Shown here piece after piece: positions 1 through 8,404 of a stretch of DNA of 50,357 bases. Made by a program: the position numbers and the translations under genes. The notes under the pieces are model-generated. The model was not told the origin of the DNA. It worked only from the letters and a program-made list of their open reading frames with translations, and made no database searches. Positions within the stretch are counted from its first letter, which is position 1; every line of letters starts with the position of its first letter. This DNA is from an uncultured Clostridia bacterium (GTDB taxonomy: Bacteria > Bacillota > Clostridia > TANB77 > CAG-508), in assembly GCA_934154805.1 (NCBI GenBank), contig CAKPGM010000013.1:1-50357 (forward strand). The letters are read 5' to 3'.

Positions 1-989
1 TTACATGTTACATCCCATTGGCATCCCCATATCATTCTTGTTTCTACCTTATTACTTGCATTTAATTCTTTACATTTCTTATATAAATTATACCAATTTG
101 TTTTTGTTAATGTTACCTTATCTTTTTGTACTCCTGCTTCTGATAGCTCATATCTTCCTATATAAAATCCCCCATATTTTTCAATACTTGCTATCATTTC
201 ATTATAATCTGCAACAAACGTTTCTGCCATTTTTTCTTTACTTTCAAATCCTAATATTGTTTTATAATAATATTCTTCTGCATCATAGCCTGTTCCATCA
301 CCAACCACTAGGTCCGGCTCACGCCAATCATCTGCTGTTCCTGGAGTTGTTCTTGTTTGTCTGTTTATTATTTCTGATTTTGAATATTTATTTGTTGTTA
401 CTGTCGTTCCACATAGTGTCTTTACATCACTTGATGTTTCATACATTGTTGCTAGTGTCGCTGAATCTACTGGTACCCACACCCATTCATTATTCTTGTC
501 ATCTTTTATTACTAATCCATGGTCTACTGAATCTTGAGTTGGAGCTGAACTTCCATCTCCCCAGTTTGATGTATCTGTGTTTATTGGCACATATCCTGCT
601 GGTATTGTTGGATTATTTGAATTTTTTTCTCCTCCATTTATGGTTGAGTTATCATCTTTCTTATTCTCCCACCCTGGTACTGTTGGATTTACTTTTGTTC
701 CTCCATTTTCTCCTACTTGTTTATCTATCCAATCTGATACTCCACTCATTTGTGCTTGCTCATTCTCCTTGGCTTCTCCATATTTACTTCTTGCCTCTTT
801 ACTTCTTTTTATTATTCCATTATTGTCTACTACTAAGCTTATACTTACCCCCGCTAGTATCAAAAGTACTACTATTGTTACAACCAAAGCTATTAGCGTA
901 ATTCCTCTTTTGTTTTTAAATATTTTATTTATTTTTACTTCTCTACCTTCTTTTGTTTCTTTAAAATCTTTTAATTTTTCTTTTTGCAT
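1..989 (-). CDS. Pilin-like protein with FGE/SUMF1-like C-terminal domain (3' end beyond window)
   Basis: The frame is open from an ATG at 989 to the window edge (329 residues seen), so the C-terminus is missing. Residues 27-52 form a type IV prepilin-like signal: KNKRG, then ITLIALVVTIVVLLILAG, a hydrophobic helix. The Glu at position 5 of classical pilins is Ala here. A charged linker follows (about 60-130). From about 132 the sequence resembles the formylglycine-generating-enzyme (SUMF1) fold, with EWVWVPV at 168-174 and GGFYIGRYE at 273-281. Such chimeras are common in gut Clostridia and their function is unknown. The RBS is GGAAGGAGAG. The gene starts 38 nt after the GGDEF gene and is probably co-transcribed with it. 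The hydrophobic N-terminus closely resembles those of the genes at 15852-16796 and 18615-19484. The protein is probably membrane- or surface-held; enzymatic activity is not shown. Confidence 0.8.
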   Translation of the reverse strand, partial: MQKEKLKDFKETKEGREVKINKIFKNKRGITLIALVVTIVVLLILAGVSISLVVDNNGIIKRSKEARSKYGEAKENEQAQMSGVSDWIDKQVGENGGTKVNPTVPGWENKKDDNSTINGGEKNSNNPTIPAGYVPINTDTSNWGDGSSAPTQDSVDHGLVIKDDKNNEWVWVPVDSATLATMYETSSDVKTLCGTTVTTNKYSKSEIINRQTRTTPGTADDWREPDLVVGDGTGYDAEEYYYKTILGFESKEKMAETFVADYNEMIASIEKYGGFYIGRYELSEAGVQKDKVTLTKTNWYNLYKKCKELNASNKVETRMIWGCQWDVTC

Positions 990-1027
990 TTTTCTCTCCT
1001 TCCCTTTTGTTTATTGTCATTATAATT

Positions 1028-1951
1028 TTACATTTTTCTTCTATCCACCACATAAGTACTGCCTGGAATTGTTTTTGATAAATGTTTTACTTGAGCTCCG
1101 GCTTCGCCAATTTCTAATGTGTTATGGAATCGATCTGCATCTACCTCAACTGCTCCAATAGATATTGATGTAAGTGGAAATTCTTCTATAATTCCTTTTC
1201 TATTTGGTACTTCTACGAATCCTCTCTCCACATCTTCCTTGCAATAATACTTCTTTATATTCTTATCAAAAGTGATAATTATATTTTGGCAAATTGCTTC
1301 ATAATTTTCATCTTCTACTATTGCAATAAAATCGTCTCCACCAATGTGTCCCACAAAATTATTGTCTTCTTGTTTTGAGTGTACATTATTTGTTATAGTT
1401 CTTGCCGTAAATTTTATAAGTTCATCACCTTGTGCAAATCCATATGTGTCATTGTATGCTTTAAAATTGTCTAAATCTATATACAACATTACAAAGAATT
1501 CTTTTTTTAGTAATCTCTTTTTCATTTCTGCCTGTATTTGTACATTTCCTGGTAGATTTGTTAAAGGGCTTACTTTTCTATTTATTCGCAATAATCCTGT
1601 TATATTTTTTATTGTATAATATAAATATTCTGAATCTATAGGTGCTTTTATAAAATATGTTGCTGCTTCTTTTAACACATCTATTCTATGTTCTCTAGCA
1701 ATGTTAGATGTTACAACTATAACTGGTGTTATTGAATTATCTTCATTGTTTCTTATTTTTCTACATACAATTGCTGCATTTTCTGAAATAGTATCTTCAT
1801 TTATTATTATTAAAGCTGGTATGTCTTTTAATGCAATATCTATGTTTTCTGTTTTTATCTGCTTAAATTTAAATTCATTTTCTTTTTTAAAGTCTTCTGC
1901 TAACTTTTTCTTTAAATTATCATCATCATCAATTAAATAAATATTTTGCAT
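1028..1951 (-). CDS. Pseudo-receiver / GGDEF diguanylate cyclase-like protein
   Basis: This 307-aa protein has an N-terminal response-regulator receiver fold (about 1-118) and a C-terminal GGDEF domain (about 125-300). The receiver keeps its acidic cluster (DDDD 8-11), T81 and K102, but the phospho-acceptor position after strand 3 is Asn51 (ALIIINED), so ordinary Asp phosphorylation looks lost. The GGDEF domain has LTNLPGN, IDLDNFKAYND (158-168) and GGDDF (204-208), which is compatible with making c-di-GMP from GTP. No RxxD inhibitory site precedes the motif. RBS TGGAGG. It lies 18 nt after the Ig-like gene and 38 nt before the pilin-like gene, which suggests that c-di-GMP is linked to surface structures here. 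Cyclase activity is inferred from motifs only. Confidence 0.85.
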   Translation of the reverse strand: MQNIYLIDDDDNLKKKLAEDFKKENEFKFKQIKTENIDIALKDIPALIIINEDTISENAAIVCRKIRNNEDNSITPVIVVTSNIAREHRIDVLKEAATYFIKAPIDSEYLYYTIKNITGLLRINRKVSPLTNLPGNVQIQAEMKKRLLKKEFFVMLYIDLDNFKAYNDTYGFAQGDELIKFTARTITNNVHSKQEDNNFVGHIGGDDFIAIVEDENYEAICQNIIITFDKNIKKYYCKEDVERGFVEVPNRKGIIEEFPLTSISIGAVEVDADRFHNTLEIGEAGAQVKHLSKTIPGSTYVVDRRKM

Positions 1952-1969
1952 TAATTTTCCTCCATTGGT

Positions 1970-2959
1970 TTAATAATTGTATATTCCATTAAATGGTGTT
2001 ACCTGTTCGTTTATACTATAAGCATTAACTCTAACTCTAGTTTCTCCTTTTTCAACTTTCTGTCTCCACTCAAATACTTTTGTATTTAATGAAACATTAG
2101 GATCTGTCTTGTACTCTTGATCATTGATATAGAATGAAACCATTCTTAGACCTTCTTCATCAGTTGCTTTTATTATTAAATATGATGGATCTGTTGGATC
2201 TGGTACAACCTCTATTACAGGTTTATTTACACCTTTTATTTCTTGTTCTTTTGTTGCATAATTTTGTGCTTTATCAACTGCTTCTATTCTTAATGTATGT
2301 TGCCCTGATTTTGTTGTTATTACACTTTCTATTTTTGTAGGATCATCTTCATTTGCTTTTAGTTTTACTTCACTATCATCACCATATTTGTATACAATAT
2401 AATCAAGTGCTGTATCATCTGTTACCACAATTTTTATATCCGAATTAACTGTATCTATACTTATTACAGGTTCTGTTACATCTTTTGTTTCTTGTATAAA
2501 GTTCTTAACAAATTTTGTCTGTTTACCTTTTGAATTTACTATTGTTATGTTTAGTTTATTTTCTCCTGATGGGATACTTAGTGTTTGTTCTAGTTCTGTG
2601 TTATTTCTTCCAAATACAACTTTTTCTGTAGAGTCATTCCAAGAATACATCATCGTTCTTATTCCTTGGTCACATTTAGCTACTACTGTAACAGAATTTC
2701 CTCTTCTTTGCGTTGTTACTTCTGGTCCTTTATTTAATTGCGCATCTCTAGCATTCTGTACCATTGCATAAGCTGTATTTCCCACAATTGCCATACCAAA
2801 AAGAAGGATTACAATAGCAAAAACCTTTACTATTCCATTATTTCCTGTGCTTGTAGTAGTATGTTTTATTTTTTTAGGTTTTTCTGTATAATTTATTGTT
2901 TCTGTCTGTTGTCTTCTATTATCCGAATTATTATCTTCTGTCATCAGAATTTGGTTCAT
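1970..2959 (-). CDS. Membrane-anchored protein with tandem Ig-like domains
   Basis: This 329-aa protein has a hydrophilic N-terminus, one transmembrane segment at about residues 44-66 (IVKVFAIVILLFGMAIV) and an extracytoplasmic region of three or so beta-rich Ig-like modules. The recurring pattern is D..P.I.I......I.V.V.D...L, typical of bacterial Ig-like folds. The ATG at 2959 is preferred over the in-frame ATG at 3034 because AAGGAAGG lies just upstream of it and because the upstream ATG lies in front of the predicted promoter. No catalytic motif is visible. It is the first gene of a probable operon with the GGDEF and pilin-like genes, so a surface or regulatory role is likely. The specific function is not recognised. 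Confidence 0.7.
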   Translation of the reverse strand: MNQILMTEDNNSDNRRQQTETINYTEKPKKIKHTTTSTGNNGIVKVFAIVILLFGMAIVGNTAYAMVQNARDAQLNKGPEVTTQRRGNSVTVVAKCDQGIRTMMYSWNDSTEKVVFGRNNTELEQTLSIPSGENKLNITIVNSKGKQTKFVKNFIQETKDVTEPVISIDTVNSDIKIVVTDDTALDYIVYKYGDDSEVKLKANEDDPTKIESVITTKSGQHTLRIEAVDKAQNYATKEQEIKGVNKPVIEVVPDPTDPSYLIIKATDEEGLRMVSFYINDQEYKTDPNVSLNTKVFEWRQKVEKGETRVRVNAYSINEQVTPFNGIYNY

Positions 2960-3002
2960 TACAATTACCTTCCTTATCTTTAACGAGTCTTTTACAATTA
3001 GA

Positions 3003-3031
3003 ATTATAGCATACCATTTTTTCAAAGTAAA
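3003..3031 (-). promoter_or_regulatory. Promoter of Ig-like/GGDEF/pilin operon
   Basis: TTTACT, 17 bp, TATAAT, read on the minus strand. The -10 box lies 44 bp upstream of the chosen ATG at 2959. Assigned by eye as a sigma-A type promoter. Confidence 0.6.
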
Positions 3032-3107
3032 CAATATTAATTAAATAATTATAAGATTTTGGCGAATAATAATAGTTGACTGATTTATATGTTTTTCTAT
3101 TAATAAT

Positions 3108-3153
3108 AAAAAGTACGCTATTCATATTATTATAATACTTTTGCGTACTTTTT
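3108..3153 (-). terminator. Rho-independent terminator of adhesin gene
   Basis: Inverted repeat AAAAAGTACGC / GCGTACTTTTT with an A/T-rich loop of 24 nt. It lies just after the adhesin stop codon and ends in a T-run on the minus strand. Confidence 0.75.
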
Positions 3154-3157
3154 TATT

Positions 3158-6100
3158 CTAATTTAGAACATATTTTCTAATTAAGACTACTCCAGTTGTT
3201 AATATTGTTACTACCGCTATTGTAATTACTGTATATTTTGCTATTTCGCCTGTTTGTACTGTTACCATTACTGGTGCGTCATCTATATCATCTTCGCCTT
3301 TTTTATTGTTATCTGGAGTTGAGTCTATGTCTGGACTTCCGTATTCATTATAATCTTTGCTGATTTCTGCCCAGTTGTCCATTACTCCCATATTTTCTTC
3401 TCCATTTATCCATGTTAGTACTACTTCTACTTCTGTTGTGTCTCCTGGTTTTAATAGTTTATCTTTGCACTGATCTGTTGTTATTGTTTTTTCATCAATC
3501 TTTGTCCATAATGGGTTGTCTTCTTCTACAAATCTTAGTCCATCTGGTATATAATCTTTTATTTCCTTTGCATATCCTGCTATTGTTCCTTCATTTTTTA
3601 CTCTGATTTTAAATCTAAATTTTACTGTAACTTTATCTATTTTGCTCTTCTTTAGATCTACTTTTGCTACTGCTTCTGGATCATCTTCTGCTGTATGTCC
3701 TGTTTCTGTTATTTTTTCTTGTCCATCTTCTATTACTATTGATTGTGTTACCCATTTTCTTAATGACAAATCAAAGTATTGAACTTTTACTTTTTCGATA
3801 TCTTGATCATCTTCACCTTCTATCCATTTATCTGGTGTTGAATCTCTATCTTTTACATCATCGTTTTCTTCATCAGTATTTTTTGATATTTGAGCTTTAT
3901 TTATTATTACTCTATCTGATGTAGTAGGTTCTATTACTTTAAATGCTATTTTTACATCTTTGTAATCTAATGTATCCATTGTTTCTGGATCAAAAGCTTT
4001 TATTAGATTTGCTCCTGCAGTCTTTTCTTGTTCTTTTGATAAGTAATCTGTTGCTATTGTCTTTGCTTCACTTACTTCTGTTGTTTCTTCTCCATTTTCA
4101 TCTAGCATTACCCATCTATATTCTTTGTTTGTTTCATTTTCTGGTAAGAACTCTAGACCTTCTGGAATATCATCTTTTACTTCTTTTGCATATCCAGATA
4201 CACTGCCCTCATTATATACTCTTATTGTATATTCAACAACATTTCCATTTGATACTAATACTGGATCTTTAGAATGTTCATATATAGCTGTTGTTCCGCT
4301 ACCATCTTTTAATGGTGTTACATCTACTTTTGGTTCTCTGTTTGTTATTGCTGTATCATTTACTGCTGTGATGAATTTTCTTAAAGATAAATCAAATTCT
4401 TTCAAAACTAATTTTTCAAAGTCATCATCATCTTCTTGTCCTGGTACATACTCTTTGTTTATTTCATCATCTTTGTAGTTTTCTAAATCTATTCCTGTTG
4501 GTACATTTACTTTATTTGGATTTGAATCTCTTTCATCTCCTGAATCTTTGCCTTTTACTTCTACTCTGTTTGAATTCTCACATTTGCTTATTTCTGCTAT
4601 ATTTGTTATCTTCTTTGCCATATTTTCTGTTTCTACAACTTTACAAACTACTTTTACTTCTTTATATGCTAATGTATTTCCGTCAAATGCTACTATTTTC
4701 TCATCTTTAATTTTGTCTGTTTTTATCTTTACTGCTTTGCTTGCATCTGTAGTTTCATTGTCATTTTCATCATACATTTTCCAGTTATTATCAATGTTTG
4801 TTTGATTATCTGCTATAAATTCTAGTTGTTTTGGTAAATAATCTGTTATTTCTGTTGCATATCCATCAGTATCACCTTCATTGTAAACTCTTATTGTATA
4901 TTCTACAACATCATCTAAATAAACGCTTAGTGGTACTTTTGTATGATTGTATGTTGCTGTTGTACCTGTTTTTAGCGAATCTAATTCTACTTGAGGTACT
5001 CTGTTATTTATTTCTTTTTCATTTATTTTTGTAACAAATTTTCTTAATGCAAGGTCAAAATCTTTTAGTCTTATTTTTTCAATATCCTGATCATCTTCAC
5101 CTTCTATCCATTTATCTGGTGTCGAATCTCTATCATCATTCGAATCTTCTGCAATTTGTGCTTTGTTTATTATGATATTCTTTGATGAATTTGGTTCTAT
5201 TACCTTAAATGCAACTTTTACATCTTTATAATCTAAGACATCTTTGTCTGAGCTAAACGCATTTAATAAGTTTGTTCTTCCAGTTGCTTCTTCTTGTGCT
5301 TTTGATAGATAATCTGTTGCTATTGTTTTTGCTTTGCTTACATCTGTTGTTTCGTTATTATTCTCGTCGTACATTTTCCATCTATATTCTGTATTTGTGC
5401 TATGTTCTGGCAAGAATTCTAAGCCTTCTGGTATATCATCTCTTATCTTTTCTGCATAACCACTTACTTCTCCCTCGTTGTATACTCTTATTGTATATGT
5501 TACTATATCAGAATTCTCTACAACTACCGGATTTTTCTCTGGACTTATTTTATATGTATAACTTGCTGTTGTTTGTCCATTTTTCAATGGTGTCACATCT
5601 ACTTGTGGTTCTCTATTTGTAATATTTTCATCATTTACTTTTGTAATAAATTTCTTTAGGCTCAAGTCAAATTCTTTTAATCTTATTTTTTCTATGTCTT
5701 GGTCATCTTCTCCATCTATCCATTGATCTGGAGTAGAATCTCTGTCATTATCTGAATCCTCTGCTATTTGTGCCTTGTTTATTATTATGTTTTTTGATGA
5801 ATTTGGTTCTATTACTTTAAATGCTACTTTCACATCTTTGTAGTCTAATGTTGTATTTGTCATTTCGAATGCTTTTAATAAGTTTGTTCTTCCTGTCGCT
5901 TCTTCTTGTGCTTTTGACAAATAATCTGTTGCAATTGTCTTAGCTTTGCTTACATCTGTTGTTTCATTGTTGTTCTCATCATACATCTTCCATCTGTATT
6001 CTGTATTTATGCTATGTTCTGGTAAAAATTCTAAACCTGCTGGTATATCATCTCTTACTTTTTCTGCATATCCATTTTCCTCTCCTTCATTGTATATTCT

Positions 6101-8140
6101 TATTGTATATGTTACTATGTCTGAATTTTCTACAACTACTGGATTTTTCTCTGGACTTATTTTATATGTGTATTTTGCTGTTGTGCTTGTTCCTTTTAAT
6201 GGACTTACATCTACCTGTGGTTCTCTATTTGTTATTTCTGTATCATTTACTGCTGTAATAAATTTCTTTAAGCTTAAGTCAAATTCTTTTAAGATTAATT
6301 TCTCAAAGTCATCGTCATCCTCTTGTCCTGGTATATAGTCTGGATCTGTCGGATCTTGTCTATTTATTTCCTGATCTCTATAGCTTGATAGATCTGCTGG
6401 TATTGTTACATTCTTTACAGTTGAATCTCTTTCCCCTGTACTTGGATTTTTTATCACATTTCCTTCAGAATCTTTACATCCAGTTATATCAGCAATATTT
6501 GTTATCTTCTTTGGCATATTTGCTGTTGATACTACTTTGCATCTTATTTGTACATCTCTATAGTCTAGCTTTGTTCCATTAAATGCTGCTATTTTATTAT
6601 TCTCTGGATTTTCACTTGTTGTTCCATCTGCATTTGATAAGAAATTGGTTTTTATTGTATGTGTATCTCCAGCATCGTATTTCCATCCATATTTCAAATT
6701 TGTTGAATCATTAATTAAATATTCTAATTGTTCTGGTAAATGATCTGTTATCTCTGTTACATATCCATCTAGTTCACCTTCATTATATACTCTTATTGTA
6801 TATGTTACTATATCCCCTATATCAACTTTTACTGGTGTTTTTAGATGTTTATATATTGCTGTATTTGATGTTCCATTTTTTAGGTCTTCTAATCCTTCTA
6901 TTGTTGGAACTCTACTTGTCAATCCTAATTCTTCAATTCTTTTTCCATTTATCTCTGTTATGAATTTTCTTAATGACATATCAAATACTTTTTTGTTTTC
7001 AACTTTTGATGCAACTGCATCTTCAAATGGTTTGCTTTCTTCTTCTACAATTACTACTGGTTGGTTGTTTTCCAAATCAGTTTCTGTTGACCAGTACCAT
7101 TCTTGTCTCACTGTGTATTTTCCATTTATTTTCATTGTTAATTGTGTAATATTGCTACTTGTTGGTACTATTAAATAAAATTCTTCTCCAATTAAGTCTT
7201 TAATCGTTTTATTTGTCGATACTATATCTCCGTTTTGATTCTTGACTCCTATTGTAGGAGTTATAGCTCCATCGTTATAAGTCACATTGGTTATTTCATA
7301 TCCTAAATCTAATACTTGATTTATTTTGTATGGACCAGCAACATAATTTGTTCCAATTGTTTGCATTTTTCCATTTGATTTATCTTCTATTTGAATTGGC
7401 TTTGCATTTGTTGCAACTGTTGGACTCACATAATTAGCTGGTGCAGAAGTTATATAATAATCATAAAGTGCTGTTACAGCATCATCTCTATCTTCATCGA
7501 TATTAAAGATTGATTCATATTCTTCGCCAGATTTCTTTATTTTTAAGTTTGCATTTCCGAAGTGCCAATTGTCATCTGGGTTGGTAAAATACCATATTGC
7601 CATTTGTTGTACTACATCTATATCATCATTGGTTAATTTTTCATAAAATTCTTCTGGTATTACTTTTGATAAAAATGCTTCTCTTTCTGCTGTATTATCT
7701 TCTTGTGGATTTTCTGGCATTATAAATAAATGATCTAATACCCACATTAATTTATTATAATTTTCTCCTGTTGGTAATACATCTTTATATGGACTTGGTA
7801 TTGCCGATACATTCTTTAAATCAAATTTATTTGTATATGCTATTGCTCCTGTTGTTGATGGAGTTGCCGAACCAAATCCTGCTCCTCCCTTTATACAGTA
7901 TATTGTCTTTTCTCCTGGTACTCTACTTGTTTTATCTGTTGATGTATATGACAATATTTTAAATATTTCTAGTTGTCCTTGTCTATATGCATATCCAGAA
8001 TTTCTGTATAATTCTATTCCCAAATATAATGGTCCCGCATTGGCAGCTTGTACAAGATTAGACAAGCTAAGTGCTGTAACCGTAATAATACTTAGAATAA
8101 AGCTTAATAATATTTTATTGATTTTTTTAACTCTTTTCAT
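3158..8140 (-). CDS. Large surface adhesin: predicted thioester domain plus six isopeptide-type repeats
   Basis: This 1660-aa protein has a Sec signal peptide (about 1-33, NLVQAANA) and a single C-terminal membrane helix with a basic tail (RKYVLN). The N-terminal part resembles Gram-positive thioester domains: YCIKGG around Cys82 and VVQQMAIW with Gln179 as the probable partner for a Cys-Gln thioester. Six repeats of about 200-230 residues follow, beginning FDLSLRKFIT at residues 386, 620, 824, 1028, 1249 and 1456. Each has YTIRVYNEG, GYA..I.D.IP and usually a late Asn (INKAQI), and most end RDSTP..W..GEDD. This layout suits Lys-Asn isopeptide-forming stalk domains. No LPxTG is present; VQTGE directly before the membrane helix may be a variant sorting signal. 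RBS GGATGGAG. Role inferred: a long covalent adhesin. Thioester and isopeptide bonds are predictions. Confidence 0.85.
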   Translation of the reverse strand: MKRVKKINKILLSFILSIITVTALSLSNLVQAANAGPLYLGIELYRNSGYAYRQGQLEIFKILSYTSTDKTSRVPGEKTIYCIKGGAGFGSATPSTTGAIAYTNKFDLKNVSAIPSPYKDVLPTGENYNKLMWVLDHLFIMPENPQEDNTAEREAFLSKVIPEEFYEKLTNDDIDVVQQMAIWYFTNPDDNWHFGNANLKIKKSGEEYESIFNIDEDRDDAVTALYDYYITSAPANYVSPTVATNAKPIQIEDKSNGKMQTIGTNYVAGPYKINQVLDLGYEITNVTYNDGAITPTIGVKNQNGDIVSTNKTIKDLIGEEFYLIVPTSSNITQLTMKINGKYTVRQEWYWSTETDLENNQPVVIVEEESKPFEDAVASKVENKKVFDMSLRKFITEINGKRIEELGLTSRVPTIEGLEDLKNGTSNTAIYKHLKTPVKVDIGDIVTYTIRVYNEGELDGYVTEITDHLPEQLEYLINDSTNLKYGWKYDAGDTHTIKTNFLSNADGTTSENPENNKIAAFNGTKLDYRDVQIRCKVVSTANMPKKITNIADITGCKDSEGNVIKNPSTGERDSTVKNVTIPADLSSYRDQEINRQDPTDPDYIPGQEDDDDFEKLILKEFDLSLKKFITAVNDTEITNREPQVDVSPLKGTSTTAKYTYKISPEKNPVVVENSDIVTYTIRIYNEGEENGYAEKVRDDIPAGLEFLPEHSINTEYRWKMYDENNNETTDVSKAKTIATDYLSKAQEEATGRTNLLKAFEMTNTTLDYKDVKVAFKVIEPNSSKNIIINKAQIAEDSDNDRDSTPDQWIDGEDDQDIEKIRLKEFDLSLKKFITKVNDENITNREPQVDVTPLKNGQTTASYTYKISPEKNPVVVENSDIVTYTIRVYNEGEVSGYAEKIRDDIPEGLEFLPEHSTNTEYRWKMYDENNNETTDVSKAKTIATDYLSKAQEEATGRTNLLNAFSSDKDVLDYKDVKVAFKVIEPNSSKNIIINKAQIAEDSNDDRDSTPDKWIEGEDDQDIEKIRLKDFDLALRKFVTKINEKEINNRVPQVELDSLKTGTTATYNHTKVPLSVYLDDVVEYTIRVYNEGDTDGYATEITDYLPKQLEFIADNQTNIDNNWKMYDENDNETTDASKAVKIKTDKIKDEKIVAFDGNTLAYKEVKVVCKVVETENMAKKITNIAEISKCENSNRVEVKGKDSGDERDSNPNKVNVPTGIDLENYKDDEINKEYVPGQEDDDDFEKLVLKEFDLSLRKFITAVNDTAITNREPKVDVTPLKDGSGTTAIYEHSKDPVLVSNGNVVEYTIRVYNEGSVSGYAKEVKDDIPEGLEFLPENETNKEYRWVMLDENGEETTEVSEAKTIATDYLSKEQEKTAGANLIKAFDPETMDTLDYKDVKIAFKVIEPTTSDRVIINKAQISKNTDEENDDVKDRDSTPDKWIEGEDDQDIEKVKVQYFDLSLRKWVTQSIVIEDGQEKITETGHTAEDDPEAVAKVDLKKSKIDKVTVKFRFKIRVKNEGTIAGYAKEIKDYIPDGLRFVEEDNPLWTKIDEKTITTDQCKDKLLKPGDTTEVEVVLTWINGEENMGVMDNWAEISKDYNEYGSPDIDSTPDNNKKGEDDIDDAPVMVTVQTGEIAKYTVITIAVVTILTTGVVLIRKYVLN
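3263..6985 (-). repeat. Six tandem domain repeats inside the adhesin gene
   Basis: The units begin at 6985, 6283, 5671, 5059, 4396 and 3775 (minus strand). Units 2, 3 and 4 start exactly 612 bp apart, and units 2 and 3 are very similar at the DNA level, which indicates recent duplication. Units 1 and 4 share a CKV variant with an inserted DSGERDS-like segment. The last unit is the most diverged. Confidence 0.85.
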
Positions 8141-8175
8141 ACTTCTCCATCCTTCTATTTATCATAGTTATATAC

Positions 8176-8204
8176 ATTTTAATAATATACTAGATTAAAG
8201 TCAA
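8176..8204 (-). promoter_or_regulatory. Promoter of adhesin gene
   Basis: TTGACT, 17 bp, TAAAAT on the minus strand, 36 bp upstream of the adhesin ATG. Confidence 0.65.
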
Positions 8205-8330
8205 TAGGTATTTTTTCCATAAGCGCTCATCGTTTTTTATTCAAAGTTAATTTTGCTTACGGACGCAAGTGTTTTTTCGATTTTTTTCGACCTTAAATCA
8301 TATATTTCAATTATATTACATTTTTGCATA

Positions 8331-8353
8331 AAAATCAATAAATTATTGATTTT
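8331..8353. promoter_or_regulatory. Palindromic candidate operator over the pbp promoter
   Basis: Perfect inverted repeat with 9-bp arms AAAATCAAT / ATTGATTTT and a 5-bp centre. Its right arm overlaps the -35 box of the plus-strand promoter, so a bound dimeric regulator would block that promoter. The regulator is unknown. Confidence 0.45.
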
Positions 8354-8374
8354 TCTTTCGTATTAATATAGAAT
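8346..8374 (+). promoter_or_regulatory. Promoter of the plus-strand penicillin-binding protein gene
   Basis: TTGATT, 17 bp, TAGAAT, with the start codon 30 bp downstream. It lies in the divergent region shared with the adhesin gene. Confidence 0.6.
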
Positions 8375-8404
8375 ATTTCTATCAAAAGAAAAGATGGTGA
8401 TTTT

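Noticed and set aside
5..901. Long plus-strand open frames rich in Leu/Phe opposite the pilin-like gene and throughout the adhesin gene
   Set aside because: They are antisense shadows of A-rich minus-strand genes, with no ribosome site and compositions no real protein would have.
3158..3260. Canonical LPxTG sortase signal at the adhesin C-terminus
   Set aside because: No LPxTG is present; only VQTGE precedes the helix, so a variant signal is proposed and not asserted.
8210..8300. GC-richer patch with a small CTTACG / CGCAAG hairpin and TTTTTT in the adhesin-pbp divergent region
   Set aside because: The stem is short and imperfect, and no transcript is expected to end there; nothing firm can be said.
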